From: Moringa oleifera | Taxonomy: Eukaryota > Streptophyta > Magnoliopsida > Brassicales > Moringaceae | Length of the DNA stretch: 64,000 bases | Assembly: GCA_021397835.1 (NCBI GenBank) | Contig: JAJFZO010000049.1 | Location: 1,059,001-1,123,000, forward strand | Direction of reading: 5' to 3' | Shown here: piece by piece, positions 36,018 through 47,440 of the stretch | Layout of the letters: the number at the start of each line of letters is the position of its first letter | How positions within the stretch are numbered: the first letter of the stretch is position 1 | Notes under the pieces: generated by a model | Seen by the model: the letters and a program-made list of their open reading frames with translations, nothing else | Told to the model about the DNA's origin: nothing | The model's database searches: none | Position numbers and translations under genes: made by a program

Positions 36018-36165
36018 TTTAATCCCATTTTTAATATTCTAATTTATTACCACAATGTTCAAGCCTACTTTTAATTCTCTCGTTTCCTTTATTTAATCCC
36101 ATTTTTAATATTCTAATTTAGTACCACAATGTTCAAGCCTACTTTTAATTCTCTCCTTTCCTTTA
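36018..36165. repeat. Two-copy 74-bp tandem duplication
   Basis: The unit beginning TTTAATCCCATTTTTAATAT occurs at 36018-36091 and at 36092-36165. The copies differ at two positions that I can see (TTATTACC versus TTAGTACC, and TCTCGTTT versus TCTCCTTT), so the event is recent. Confidence 0.92.
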
Positions 36166-36894
36166 TTAATAAAAAGAAAGATGCCTTTTTCATCACCGAA
36201 AGAAAGAATTGGGGGGGGGGGGGCAGATTCAGCAGGAAAACAAAACAATGTTTCATTTCATTTGTCTATGACAATTAAACTTGAAGTGAAATATCCTGAA
36301 TATGACCAAACATTAAATACCAAATACCACTAGAAACCTAGAATACTTAAAGAAATATCATTTCGTTTTAATTGGAAAAACCATATCAGCAGTTAATATT
36401 ACATGTTTTTCACTCTCATTGAATAACTTCAATTTTGTAATTTCTAAAAATAAGAAAGATCTGAACAAAAAGTATAATAATAACCAATTCTCCGTAAGCA
36501 AACAACATAGAAAAAAACATAAACCTTACAAAGAAGTATGGGACTCAAACATGGAGACAATTGGGCATTGTCCTCAAAGCCACTAATCTCAAAACTTAAT
36601 ATAGGATATGGTCGTGAAAATTCTGCTTGGAAAATGACCTACTCTGCCTACAGACTGAAGAGAATCTAGAATCTTTGGGCCCAGGAGACCACGATCACTG
36701 CAATGAAAGAATGGGAAATTCCTTCCCCTGTAACAGCAAGGGAACTCAAGCAAGTCAAGTTTTGTTAGCTGGGGCAACTCCTCCCAAATGCTAACTGCAT
36801 TAGACAAATTTTTTGTTCAAAGCCTACTTCAGTAGGCCAGTGACATCATACAACAGGCCACTGAGATCATACAAATACAATGGCAGTGGCCCAG

Positions 36895-36938
36895 TACTGA
36901 GCCAATATGCAGTTAATACTGAACCAATATGCAGTTAA
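36895..36938. repeat. Two-copy 22-bp tandem duplication
   Basis: TACTGAGCCAATATGCAG with four more bases at 36895-36916 is repeated at 36917-36938 with a single G-to-A difference. It lies in the presumed 3' flank of the ATI gene. Confidence 0.85.
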
Positions 36939-37247
36939 ACCTAGAATACATATCACCACTGGGAGTGATTAGAATCTACACCACCTTGCTGAAACTTCTA
37001 GTGAAGCAAATTGACCCTTTATGTTGCATCAGGTAGCATGACCAGGCAACTTAGGCAAATTAGCAACCCTGGCTAGAATAAATATACCACAACAGTAATA
37101 GAAATAATAATATCAAACTTTCAACATGTAGCTGCATAACTTTGACATCAAGTAAAATGGGTGAACCAAATGACAAACCAGCATATTAACACCCAGAAAC
37201 CTCTATCACTCTCTTACTTTCTTTTCTACACTTTTTCGTCTATCATC

Positions 37248-38895
37248 TCAACTCTCACTTGAGGAGCTGCCCCTGATTAAGGAACCGCGTCGGTGGCCCC
37301 CAACAATGACATCCTTAAGGCGAGTAATGGACCCCAACATCTTGCCCGCCTTCTGTAAATATAATGGCAGAAGATGTTGATAAGTTGACAGCATGGTAAA
37401 AGAAGACAGTCATGGTGATGCTAATATGCATCCACAATAAAAAGAAATTGCTCCAAAAGCTATCAGCATCATGTCCATGACACAAAAACCCACAACAATA
37501 AAGAGAATATCATTATAAAACAGTTGTTCACACCAAAATATTAATCATAATTAGACAAACAGGGATGATTAAATTGTGCAACATATACCCATAACCTGCA
37601 AAGGGCAACCAACCATGGAAGTAATCTCATACCAACTCATCAACAACCAACAGCTCTGTATGAACATTCATAACATGCCACACATGCAAATCAGGCCGAG
37701 TTGAGTCATTCACACTACATACATAACACATCAAAGGAAAATTTTCCAAATTTTGCACACATGCATGAAGCACACCATATTGGGATATATGAATACCTAA
37801 ATACACAACTAAGAACGCTACTTTTAATACCAGAGCTTCAAGCCAGTTTCATTAGCACTCAGGCTCCCCATGTAGGATGCCCAAGTCAGAGCTCTTCGCA
37901 GATGGTAGTTCTGACAGTTGCCTAGAGCAGATGAAAAGAACAAAGAAAGAATGCTACTTGAAAGAAAGTAACAACAGAAATTTGAGTTAAATCTCACGCC
38001 TCAAAGCACCTTGATAATCAATATCTAGCATATATTTTGATAACCTAATAAGGACAACAGGCTACTTTGATAAAGGAATATATGTAAGAAAAGGGGATAC
38101 AATAACTATCGGACACACCTCATCATTGAGGCTGGTTTGCCACCTAAGTTGCAACACCTGCCACCTTTCTTGTTGCCAACGCTGCCCAAGAATTACAAGG
38201 CCCATAAAGGCTGCTGCAATGAAAATGGACCAAAATGCATTTGCCTCTTTTGCATGAGCATAGAAGGAAGCAGCGCTTCGCCTCCACCAAGCTTCACAGG
38301 GAAGATTAGCCTCAGCATTTTTTTCATTTTGTGCAGGCTCTGATACTGGTAGGACATCTGCAGGGAAATCTAAGCCTCCTCCAGAAGACTCGGTCCGTTC
38401 AGAAATAGCTGTCTTCTCATCATATACAGCCGATCCACCAAGTATTGTCTCGCTGTGTAAGGAATCAAATGTAGCCGCACCATATATACTCTGTTCCTTG
38501 CTATTCTTCCCATCAAATAACTGCATTCCTGAAAACTCATCTGGTACATTCAACCCTTTGAGGTTCCAATCTTCTTCCTCCTTTACATTAGATCCACCCT
38601 CTTGTACCACATCCAATTCGGAAACCACATCCTTGCTTACATGATCTTTATGAATCTCAGTGCTATCAGGCTCCAAAGGTAAGTTCTCATGCTCATTGGG
38701 TGGGAAGACAAAATGACTAGACATGAACAATGCATGAGAAGTTTCCGGATCTCCATATGTATCATCCTTCTCATCATCCTTCGATTTAATATCTGTTGGA
38801 CCAGGAGAAGCAGCATATGTTGATGCTGTTAGTGAGACAACTTCCCACTCATTACCACGAGAGGCACTTTCCTCTACCTCCTCTTTGTCTGCCAT
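37248..38895 (-). CDS. ATI: ATG8-interacting protein (ATI1/ATI2 type)
   Basis: Plant-specific membrane protein that binds ATG8 and marks ER- or plastid-derived bodies for selective autophagy under carbon starvation. Coding exons are 38895-38119 and 37352-37248, giving 293 residues. The ATG at 38895 opens MADKEEVEE, with an in-frame stretch upstream that has no ATG and contains a leader-intron acceptor. Near the N-terminus RGNEWEVVSLTAS (Trp17 to Val20) fits a W-x-x-V ATG8-interacting motif. A long acidic disordered region follows. The conserved C-terminal part has SEAWW-like CEAWWRRSA, one membrane helix (about 221-238), GQRWQQERWQVLQLRWQ and, from exon 2, SITRLKDVIVGG with a basic Ser-rich tail. 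A non-coding leader exon probably lies near 39966-40080. Confidence 0.93.
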
Positions 38896-41800
38896 CCTCC
38901 TGTGGTTAAAGCTTCCTACAATTGACAATTATCAAATGAATAAATAACAAAGAAACTAGTAACAGTTGATAGAAAATTGTCTTCCAATAACAATTAGTGA
39001 CCACTACAAAGAAAGTTGTAGTGCGAACTCCATAAATTAATGCTTCCATAAGAAATTATATGACATCTCATATGAATTCATCAAAACATCTTATAAATGG
39101 TCACGGATGCAGAATACCAAAACATTGCTGACATTGATTCCCATCTGCAGAGAATGACGTGAATCCTCAAACCAAAGCCCATAATGAAAATTCCCGAGAA
39201 AAAGTCAAAGGTGCCTCCTGTTTAATTTCTAATAGAACTGTTAAACACAAAATGAAACCAAAGATCACACCTCAACTTGATTTTTTAAGGTTTAGCTTCT
39301 TTAAGAATAATAGTAGGTCAATAAAACAGCAAAAATTGTATATAGCTCTTCACAGAAACTGACTTCTATTGTTCCATATAACATAAACGTTAAACTAGAG
39401 AGTCCATACAAATTCCACTCTAATCACACCTCAACTTGTTTTTTAAGGTTTAGCTTCTTTAAGAATGGTAGCAGGTCAATAAAACAGCAAAAATTTTATA
39501 TAGCTCTTCACAGAAACTGACTTCTATTATTCCATATAACATAAACTTTAAACTAGAGAGTCCATCTAAATTCCACTCTCTCAAAAACCTAATTCGGTCA
39601 AGAGAGTTTACCACCAAAAACACCATATCGAAGCAAATAAGCTAAACAGTAACATATAACAAATCCATGTAAATGGTCTCATATCTAACCCCTCTCAATA
39701 TCAACTAAAAACATGTAGCAGCTCAATTAAAACACTGAACACCTAACCAGTAATCAAATATACCGGGATATGGACGCCTCTACATACAAGTAACTAGCAT
39801 ACGAACATGCAGATCAAAAAACACCATATTCAATCACCGCATGATCATATACCTAATCAAACGAATCAAAACATCAACCGATACGATGATTATCCAGAAA
39901 AGGACCCACAATCAACAACCAAATCCTTCTCGATACGAAAGAAAGAGAACACAGCAGGTACTCACAGAGAGTTGATCAGACGAGATCTAAAGCGGTAAGA
40001 TCGGTCGGGGCTTCAAACGACGACGTGCAACGATGAGATCACACCAACTGCCTCGAGAAATGCACAGAGAATAAAGGATTTTCTTTTATAAACCGAGATT
40101 TCTCGGGCAAGGAAAGGATGAAGGAGACCGGCGGTATCGGTTTCTTTCTACTCAAGGACCGGTTGGTTTAACTGACTGCAGCAGGTAAAGTACGTCGTTT
40201 ATGGAGTAATATCTAGTCGTTTTAGAGTGGAGTTACCGGTCTTGAACCTGTTAATGCAAGATGCCTGAGCTTGCGTGAAAGCAAGAGAGGGGTCTTGGTA
40301 ACCTGTGACGCGACCCACTTGACATTTGTGTAACGCGCTTATTGCACCGCCATTTTACCGTACAGGAAAGTATGCTGGGTTTAAATATAACTGTTACTGG
40401 CCCCTAGTAACTTCATATCAATTTTCATTAACATCAATTATTTTTTTAAAAAAATAAATAACTAAAAAAATCTAAATTATTCAAAGATTGATTTAATTTT
40501 ATTTAAAATTATAAAAAATAATAACATTTTTATTTTAAAAATAATTTTAAAAATTAAACATTTTATTTTTAATTCATCAAATTTTGTTTTATAATTTTTT
40601 AATTTAAAAGTTCATGAATTTTATTTTTAATATTATTTAAACTAAAACATTAATAATATAATTAAATAAATCAATACTTTAAATTTTAAATTAAAAATAA
40701 GTATATTTTAAAAATTTTATAATTACTTACTGTCATTAATATCATGTAGGTTTAATTACTAAAAAACTTTCAAAATATACGTAACAAAAGTGTGATTGTT
40801 GTGTGAAATGATTAAGAGGAAACAACTGATGCATAAGATTGAATTGAGTTGAATAACTTTTTGTTGAAATCAATACATTACTTATTACCAATATTGATTG
40901 GATTATAATTAACTAATTATTATAAAAATTTATTGACTTTTTTATTTGGATAATTTTTAAAAAATAATAAACTATAAAACTATATAACTTTTAATCTAAT
41001 CTCTAAAGTTCGTCACGATGTAAATTTGATTTGGTTTTGATTTTGAAGTTTCGATTTAAAATTTAATATTAAAATGAATCGAAAGTTAAACTGTTATATT
41101 TTAATTTAATTTTAAAATAGTTTAAATTTTGTATAATTTTTTTTCATAACTTACTTTTATATTTCAAAAATAAATAAAGCGACGAGGTAGTTACTTTATT
41201 TTAGTAATATATATATTTTAATTAATTTAATTTATATATTTTTAATTAATTTTAATTAAAAATTAAATAAAATTATTAATTTTAATTATTTTATAAATTA
41301 TAATTAAGTTATATTTAAAATAATTTTAATTATAATTTAAAGTATAAATTATTATAAATAATTTTAATTTAATTTATATTATAAAAATTAAAATTAAATT
41401 CAAACGGGGGAGTCCAACCAAGGCCACTCCTGCAAATTTCACCTTGTAACAGCATCCTAAGTGTAGATCCCTCCAGGTACTTTTGAGAGGAAATGTGGGC
41501 CAATATATAACTCCATGATTGCCTTTAGTGTATATAATTGTGTTGTTTTTTCTTGGTGCAGCTGCAAAAAGTATAATTCTGCTTTTTTAAAGAAATACTA
41601 AATGTTTGCGTTCATTTCTTTTTCGTTTTAGACGCGTAGATTCTTTGGAATATATGTTTCCTTCGGAAATATGTGAATCTTATGATTCTTATAACTTATT
41701 TATTTATTTTCTGATAAATTGGGTAACAATTTTGAAAATTTGAGGTTTTAAAATATTTATTAATTATGAGCAACATTATTATTTTTTATTTTTAATATTT

Positions 41801-42802
41801 TAATCTTTCAGAGGAACATCATCTTGTGCAGCCCCTGACACAGCTGCTCATCGTCTTGTTTGTCCTATTGCATCACGTCGGATTCCTTTGTTTTTGTCAT
41901 TTTATTTCGATGCATATTTTAAAAAATAATTCTTTTTTTTTTTAATTTGCAATTCGGATCCTATCTTTGAATTCAAAGTTGCAACTTAAAACCCCAAAAA
42001 GCGACTTGTAACCAATGTCTTTTTAATATATTTTTTAAAAATTTGTTAGATGTATATTTTTAATTTTACTTTTTTATTTATTTATGATAGAGTGGTTCAG
42101 GAAGAAAAGTTCTTAACAATTAAATTGTAATAAAAACTTTGGCATCACTTAAATTTATATTTAAAATCATGATTCATTTTTTTATGCTTTCAGTTTAATC
42201 TTAATTTAAAAGTGAACTATAATTTAAATGCGTGAAGATTTATTTTTGTTAAAAAAATATTTATGATTTTATCACTTACTCATAAAAAAGTTTAAGGGTA
42301 GAATCAATCAAAAGCCTTCACTGTTATAATTTATGTTGATATTTTAAAAATAATAAAAAATGTGTATTTCAAAATTAATTGCGTTGATAATAAAAATAAA
42401 TAAAAAAGTTTTTTATTAATTTTATAGAAAACAAACATTTATTGATATAATTTAATAAATATAAAATAGTTTTATTTATTTATTTATAATAATATTTAAT
42501 AAAATGTTATTTTCTAAAAACAATAAAATAAAAACCAATGAATATTTATTTAAAATATAGTCGTAAATTACATAAATAAAAATTTGTAGATATACTAAGT
42601 TTCCTATTAAGCGGCGAATTGTGGTTACATGAGATGCAACGTGGCGACTACTTATTGGCTGTGAAAGCAAAGCCGACCTTTTCCACGTTGTCCTCTTGCC
42701 ATAGCAAGGGGTGGCGAATTCTGTAGAATGGGGGTCGGCATTATCTTGAGAAGTTGCAGAGAAGGGAAAAACTAAAAGGGCCAAAAAGAAGAGGGAAAAG
42801 AA
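38896..42802. other. Divergent upstream regions of ATI and HAD genes
   Basis: The first 1.2 kb is the ATI leader region, containing the 159-bp duplication and a likely leader-intron donor at about 39965. From about 40390 to 42600 the DNA is strongly AT-rich, apart from an island at about 41405-41510. No coding frame is credible. The ATI and HAD genes are divergent and about 2.7 kb apart, too far for a simple shared core promoter. Confidence 0.55.
39264..39581. repeat. Two-copy tandem duplication, about 159 bp
   Basis: The unit starting ATCACACCTCAACTTG at 39264 recurs from 39423. The copies are nearly identical, with a handful of substitutions such as AATAATAG versus AATGGTAG. The repeat sits in the presumed leader intron of the ATI gene. 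Confidence 0.92.
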
Positions 42803-45463
42803 ATGGGGAATCTGTACGCCTTGGACTTCGATGGAGTTCTCTGCGATAGTTGTGGAGAAAGTTCCCTCTCTGCTGTCAAGGTCAACTCCTTTCTCTCTGT
42901 TTGGATGCTGAGAAACGCTAGAAAAGAAGAGAAGATTAGGACTGTGTTGTCGTTGTTGTACTAATTTGTTTCGGTCCAATGCCTAACATATGAGTTAAAG
43001 CGAAAAATTGATTTGTCTTGTGTTTTATTTATTGTTTTACTTATCTTTCGGGTTTGCACTGTAGGCTGCTAAAGTGAGATGGCCCGATTTATTCGACGGC
43101 GTGGATTCGGTCTTGCAGGAATGGATTTTTGATCAAATGCACATAGTAATTTTTCCCTTTTCTCTGTATAATTGTGTTGATAAATTTTGTTCAATTGAAA
43201 AATCTTGGTTAGAAATTCACAAGAATGAAACGAGAAGATCCTAGCTGTTTGGTTGCCCAGAGAATGGCCAGCTGAACTGTGTTTGAAAACATGGATATGG
43301 CCATTGGAATTCGAACCGACGCCTTCAGGAACCTGCAACTTAAAAACTCTGAGCCATGTTGTGTAGTTGAACTGTTTTACCATGGAAGTCTAAATGCAGA
43401 AGAAGTGTTGCCTTCTACACCACTTTTCTCATGATCACATGGCTCATGTCCTTTGTCATTTCATTGTGCATCACGTAACACGTACATATATTTCACAATT
43501 GTTTTCTAACCTAGCTAATTAATGCCTTTTAACATGGTAGGTTCGACCTGTAGTAGAAACTGGATACGAAAATGTGTTACTTGTGAGGCTGCTGCTTGAA
43601 ATGAGAATGCCAACCATTCGGAAGTCATCGGTGGGTATAAATGCATAATCCTGTAATCACAAATCCTTTCTTCACTAGTTCTTGTAATATTCCTTGCTCT
43701 GGAATTCCTTTATTCACTTTAGTAGAATTGGCCTGGACCTGATGATATGGTTTAATTTGCAAGGCTGCAGAGGGACTCACTGTTGAGGGGATATTGGACA
43801 ATTGGTCAAAGATAAAACCTATCATCATGGAAGCATGGGGTGAGGATAGGGAGGCTCTAATAGATCTGTTTGGAAAGGTTAGGGACGAATGGATGGATAA
43901 GGACTTGAAAACTTGGATTGGTGCAAATAGGTATGCATTAAGGACCAAACACAATGACTGAATTGTAAAGGGAAAGATGAAGTTATCTTTCTCTTTTTGC
44001 TATATAAAAAGGTTATTTGATAGTAAATATATAAGCTGAAAGCCTTCACCAGATTGTTATCAGTATGTTTTATTGTTTTTAAGTAGGCATGTTACTGTCA
44101 GTAGACTACATTGAATACCATTTCTCTATAAACTGTACTATTAAAACTAATAATTTTCAAAAGTCTAACTCCTTTCTTCTAGCCAATATTTGCTCAAATT
44201 CGGTTTGGTTGAAGCTCATTACAACTTCAAAACTGGTTAGTTTTTTGGTCCAGGTCAGTTGTAGATTCCTACATTTATTTCCCTATTGTTGCCAATAGAG
44301 TTTTAATCAGACAAAATCAAGCTTGCCATATGACTTGCACGCAAAAGTAGAACATCTACGTAACCTTCTAAAGTATGATCTTTAGAGTCCTCCTCCTCTC
44401 TATAAGATCTGAAATCAGTCCTCAAATGTTTGATTAGAGTATGCTTTTCTTGCAGATTTTATCCAGGTGTTCCAGATGCACTGAAATTTGCTAGCTCAAA
44501 GATCTATATAGTCACAACAAAACAGGTGTGCTTGTTTATTCTTTCCTTGATTCTAAAGTATACTTTGACTGTTTTCAATGAGATTCTAGCTTAGTTCAAT
44601 TCAGGATTTTGAATCGTCCTAGTCTTCAGCTTTAAGAGTTGGTAGTAGTATTATGTTTTCTGTTTGTTCTTCCATTATTCATCACTTGCTAAATAATGGA
44701 AGTGAAACGGCAGAGCCGTTTTGCAGATGCTTTACTGCGAGAACTTGCAGAAGTAACAATTCCACAAGAAAGGATCTTTGGATTGGGAACTGGGTTAGTA
44801 TATTTCATCTAGATAGTAGGGGAGAGCCAATAATTAGTTTTTTGATACTTCTATCTACAGTTTGCTTGTCATAATGAGGATCTATTATCTTTGTTTGACA
44901 ACCTTCCTTGGTTTTGGATCTCCTGTCAGGCCCAAGGTCAAAGTGCTGAAGCAACTTCAAGAGCAACCAGAACACCAGGGGCTGACACTACAGTATGATA
45001 TCTGACACTCAAAATTTAGACTTTTAAGTTTTCCTTAATATTCACACAGTGGTTTTTAAGGGAAATTTGTTGTTTTCTCAACCTTTTTCACTTCTGCTGT
45101 CCTGTGGCTCCCTAGTGATATAGTCTTACTTTATCTTGACCAGTTTTGTGGAGGATCGACTAGCAACTCTAAAGAATGTCATTAAAGAGCCTGAACTAGA
45201 TAGATGGAATTTGTATCTAGGTACTGTCATTTACCCCCCTACGTGCCAAACATCATTCCTGCTGTCCTATTGCATTTTCCTCCTTAACCTTGATTTCAGG
45301 GGCTGCTTCCGTATGGAAAGCACACAGGCTTTGGTTGCTGAAGTGAATTTTTCTTGAGACAGGGAATTGGGGTTACAATACTCAGAAGGAGAGAGATGAA
45401 GCAGCTAGCATTTCCAGGATTCAGGTTGTTGGGCTCTCTGATTTCAGTGGCAAGCTTAAATAG
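42803..45463 (+). CDS. HAD-superfamily hydrolase-like protein of unknown substrate
   Basis: Exons are 42803-42880, 43065-43145, 43541-43630, 43764-43930, 44456-44525, 44714-44793, 44930-44992, 45144-45220 and 45363-45463, giving 268 residues. All nine join in phase. The N-terminus MGNLYALDFDGVLCDS carries HAD motif I (LDFDGV), with both aspartates. YIVTTKQ supplies the motif II Thr, GPKVKVL contains a candidate motif III lysine, and HFVEDRLATLKNV supplies the acidic motif IV. The protein matches the plant family represented, as I recall, by Arabidopsis At2g45990; its substrate is not known to me. The end of the gene converges on the MESD-like gene 620 bp away. An exon 8 donor used here joins LYLG to NWGYN; the unspliced reading would diverge. 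Confidence 0.9.
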
Positions 45464-46084
45464 CCACATAAGATTCTTTGTTCCATCCATTTATATGTAC
45501 CCAAAAGTAGTTATATTGATGACCATTGATGTAGTTACTTGCGTTGAGGTTGAGACAATAATTAAATCCACAAATTTTCCCCATTCCGATCATTTGAACT
45601 GTCAAATGAATTAGAATCTTTGAAGGAAGGAAATCCATATCAATCAAGTTGTTTGTGATGTGACATGGTACCTGTTTCACAACTGAAACTGGACTTTAGC
45701 AATCCAGTCAATGTCAAAGATCAGGGATTGTGAGACTTGTTTACTTATAAATGAAAGAAGTAAAAACATTTTGTTCCAGTTAATGGTAGGCGATCATTTT
45801 AGCAGAAAACTGTAAGGAAATATGAAAGACTGTCCTGCTGCTTGCACTTGTGATGATGAAGCAAAAAAGAAACAGGGAGTCAGTATGTGGATTGAATAGA
45901 AGTTATCAACCATAAACTTGAAGGTATCATCTCCATGTGAACAAGATGGCAGGCCAGGCTTGTGGACCAACAAATCTGAATTTACTCTGAAAAACTGACC
46001 TTGCAGTCAATGTTTTGTGTGGATGCTGGTAAGATTTATCGATTATCTAGTATCTGAGTTCTCCCTAATGAGAACTTCAATCAA
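45464..46084. other. Convergent 3' flank between HAD and MESD-like genes
   Basis: About 620 bp between two convergent stop codons. It should hold both 3' UTRs, which may overlap. No other feature is visible. Confidence 0.6.
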
Positions 46085-47440
46085 CTACAACTCCTCTTTA
46101 GGATGCTCATTATCCTTGGGATGAGTGTCATCTGCATTCTTCGCAACACGGAGTTTCTCAACAACTTCGTCCACGGGAGGATCTCCAGGTCTTCGAAAAA
46201 CTTGGTCTCCTATTTTGATCTCATAAGCTTCTGGTTGGCTCAATATAAACTCCTTCACCTGGAGATTAACATTAAAGAAAACAAGCTCCATGAGATGTTA
46301 TAAGAACCAGATACACAGCTTGCAAATGGAACTAACCTTGAAATTCCCAAACAAACAAGAATGCATTAGGAATTTTAAGTAAATGAAGGTACAGAGTAGC
46401 TGCTTAAGCCAAGATCATATACTGAGAGAACAATGAAAATATACACTGTCATTTTATCAACAAGACAAAATGTTGTTGTTCTGCATAATTAACTTATGAA
46501 GCAAACTCTTCATAGGTAAAAGAAAAGTGACCATTTGGAGAGTGGAAACATACCTCCAAGGTGTCTTGGCCTTTTTCCATGTTGAACATGATTGTACTGA
46601 GATCAACACCCATGAACCTTATCCCAATAGCTCCTGTTCTCAGCACGTGAGTCCACTTCATAGCAAGCTCAGCCACCATCTCCTGAGAATAGGACAAAAG
46701 ACAGTCTCATATTCCAATTGGCAACTGAAGCTTTACTGCAATACTACTTACATTTGCATTTGGCAAATCAGGAAAGCAAAATAAATTATGATTGATTTGG
46801 ACCCGGTTCACGAATTTAAGATCCAAAGCCAGTCTAGAAAATATAGATAACTAGTAGTTTACATTCTAAGTGACTACCGAGCTAAAAAATCAGATACTGG
46901 TAAATTTCTCCACAATTTTGAATTTTACAAGTTCAATTTGATCCCTAATCCATCGACCAGGGGTCATAGTGAACATGGCATCATTATCTTTTTATTAGGT
47001 CCACTTTTGATCACCGATTCTCCCTGGTACAATTCATTCCTGGTAAGCTTTACTTGAACTACCAGATCGACAAGAAACGGAAAGAGGAACAAAGCAACAA
47101 TCTCACTAACTGGATTGCGTTGAACACCCAAACGAAGCTTAACGAAGCCGAAAACCGGACCGAAATTCCGCTTCATCATCTCGGCCTGAATCTCAGATAT
47201 ATCCATCTTGGAGAAATCAGCGGGCGGTGGATCGAACTCCGATGACGGAGTCGATTTCTTGCCCCAATCCTTCCAGGCATCGTCTTCTTCATCGTCGACG
47301 ACGTCGTCGAGATCGTCAGAGATGTGGATCCTCCGCTTCCCAGCCTCGGCGAACCGAATGAATCCAGCATTTTGAGAAAAGATGACGGATACAGCGAGGA
47401 GAAGGAGTAGGATAAAGATCGAGAAGCTAGGATTTTCCAT
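46085..47440 (-). CDS. MESD-like ER chaperone homologue
   Basis: Homologue of animal MESD (mesoderm development candidate 2), an ER chaperone for LDL-receptor-related proteins; plants lack LRP receptors, so the client is unknown. Exons in transcript order are 47440-47111, 46682-46554 and 46258-46085, giving 210 residues (family length about 200-220). MENPSFSIFILLLLLAVSVIFS is an N-terminal signal peptide. Acidic DDLDDVVDDEEDDAW and KKMD-like SKMDISEIQAEMMKR lead into the MESD core (GPVFGFVKLRLG, ELAMKWTHVLRTG, STIMFNMEKGQD, IKIGDQVFRRPGDPP). The C-terminus ends HPKEEL, a KDEL-like ER-retrieval signal. The exon 1 donor is the GTTAGT after CCA, not the GTGAGA four bases on, because only that keeps the frame. 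Confidence 0.9.

Larger units (their letters stand above)
35199..37247. other. ORC5 leader/promoter and ATI 3' flank
   Basis: No coding gene is supported. The left part should be the ORC5 leader and promoter. The stretch also holds a 74-bp tandem duplication (36018-36165), a run of 13 G (36211-36223) and a 22-bp tandem duplication (36895-36938). The right part should be the 3' UTR of the ATI gene, which ends at 37248. Confidence 0.6.

Noticed and set aside
47101..47110. GTGAGA donor at the end of MESD-like exon 1
   Set aside because: It would leave phase 1 and break the frame of exon 2 (EMVAELAMKW). The GTTAGT four bases earlier keeps it.
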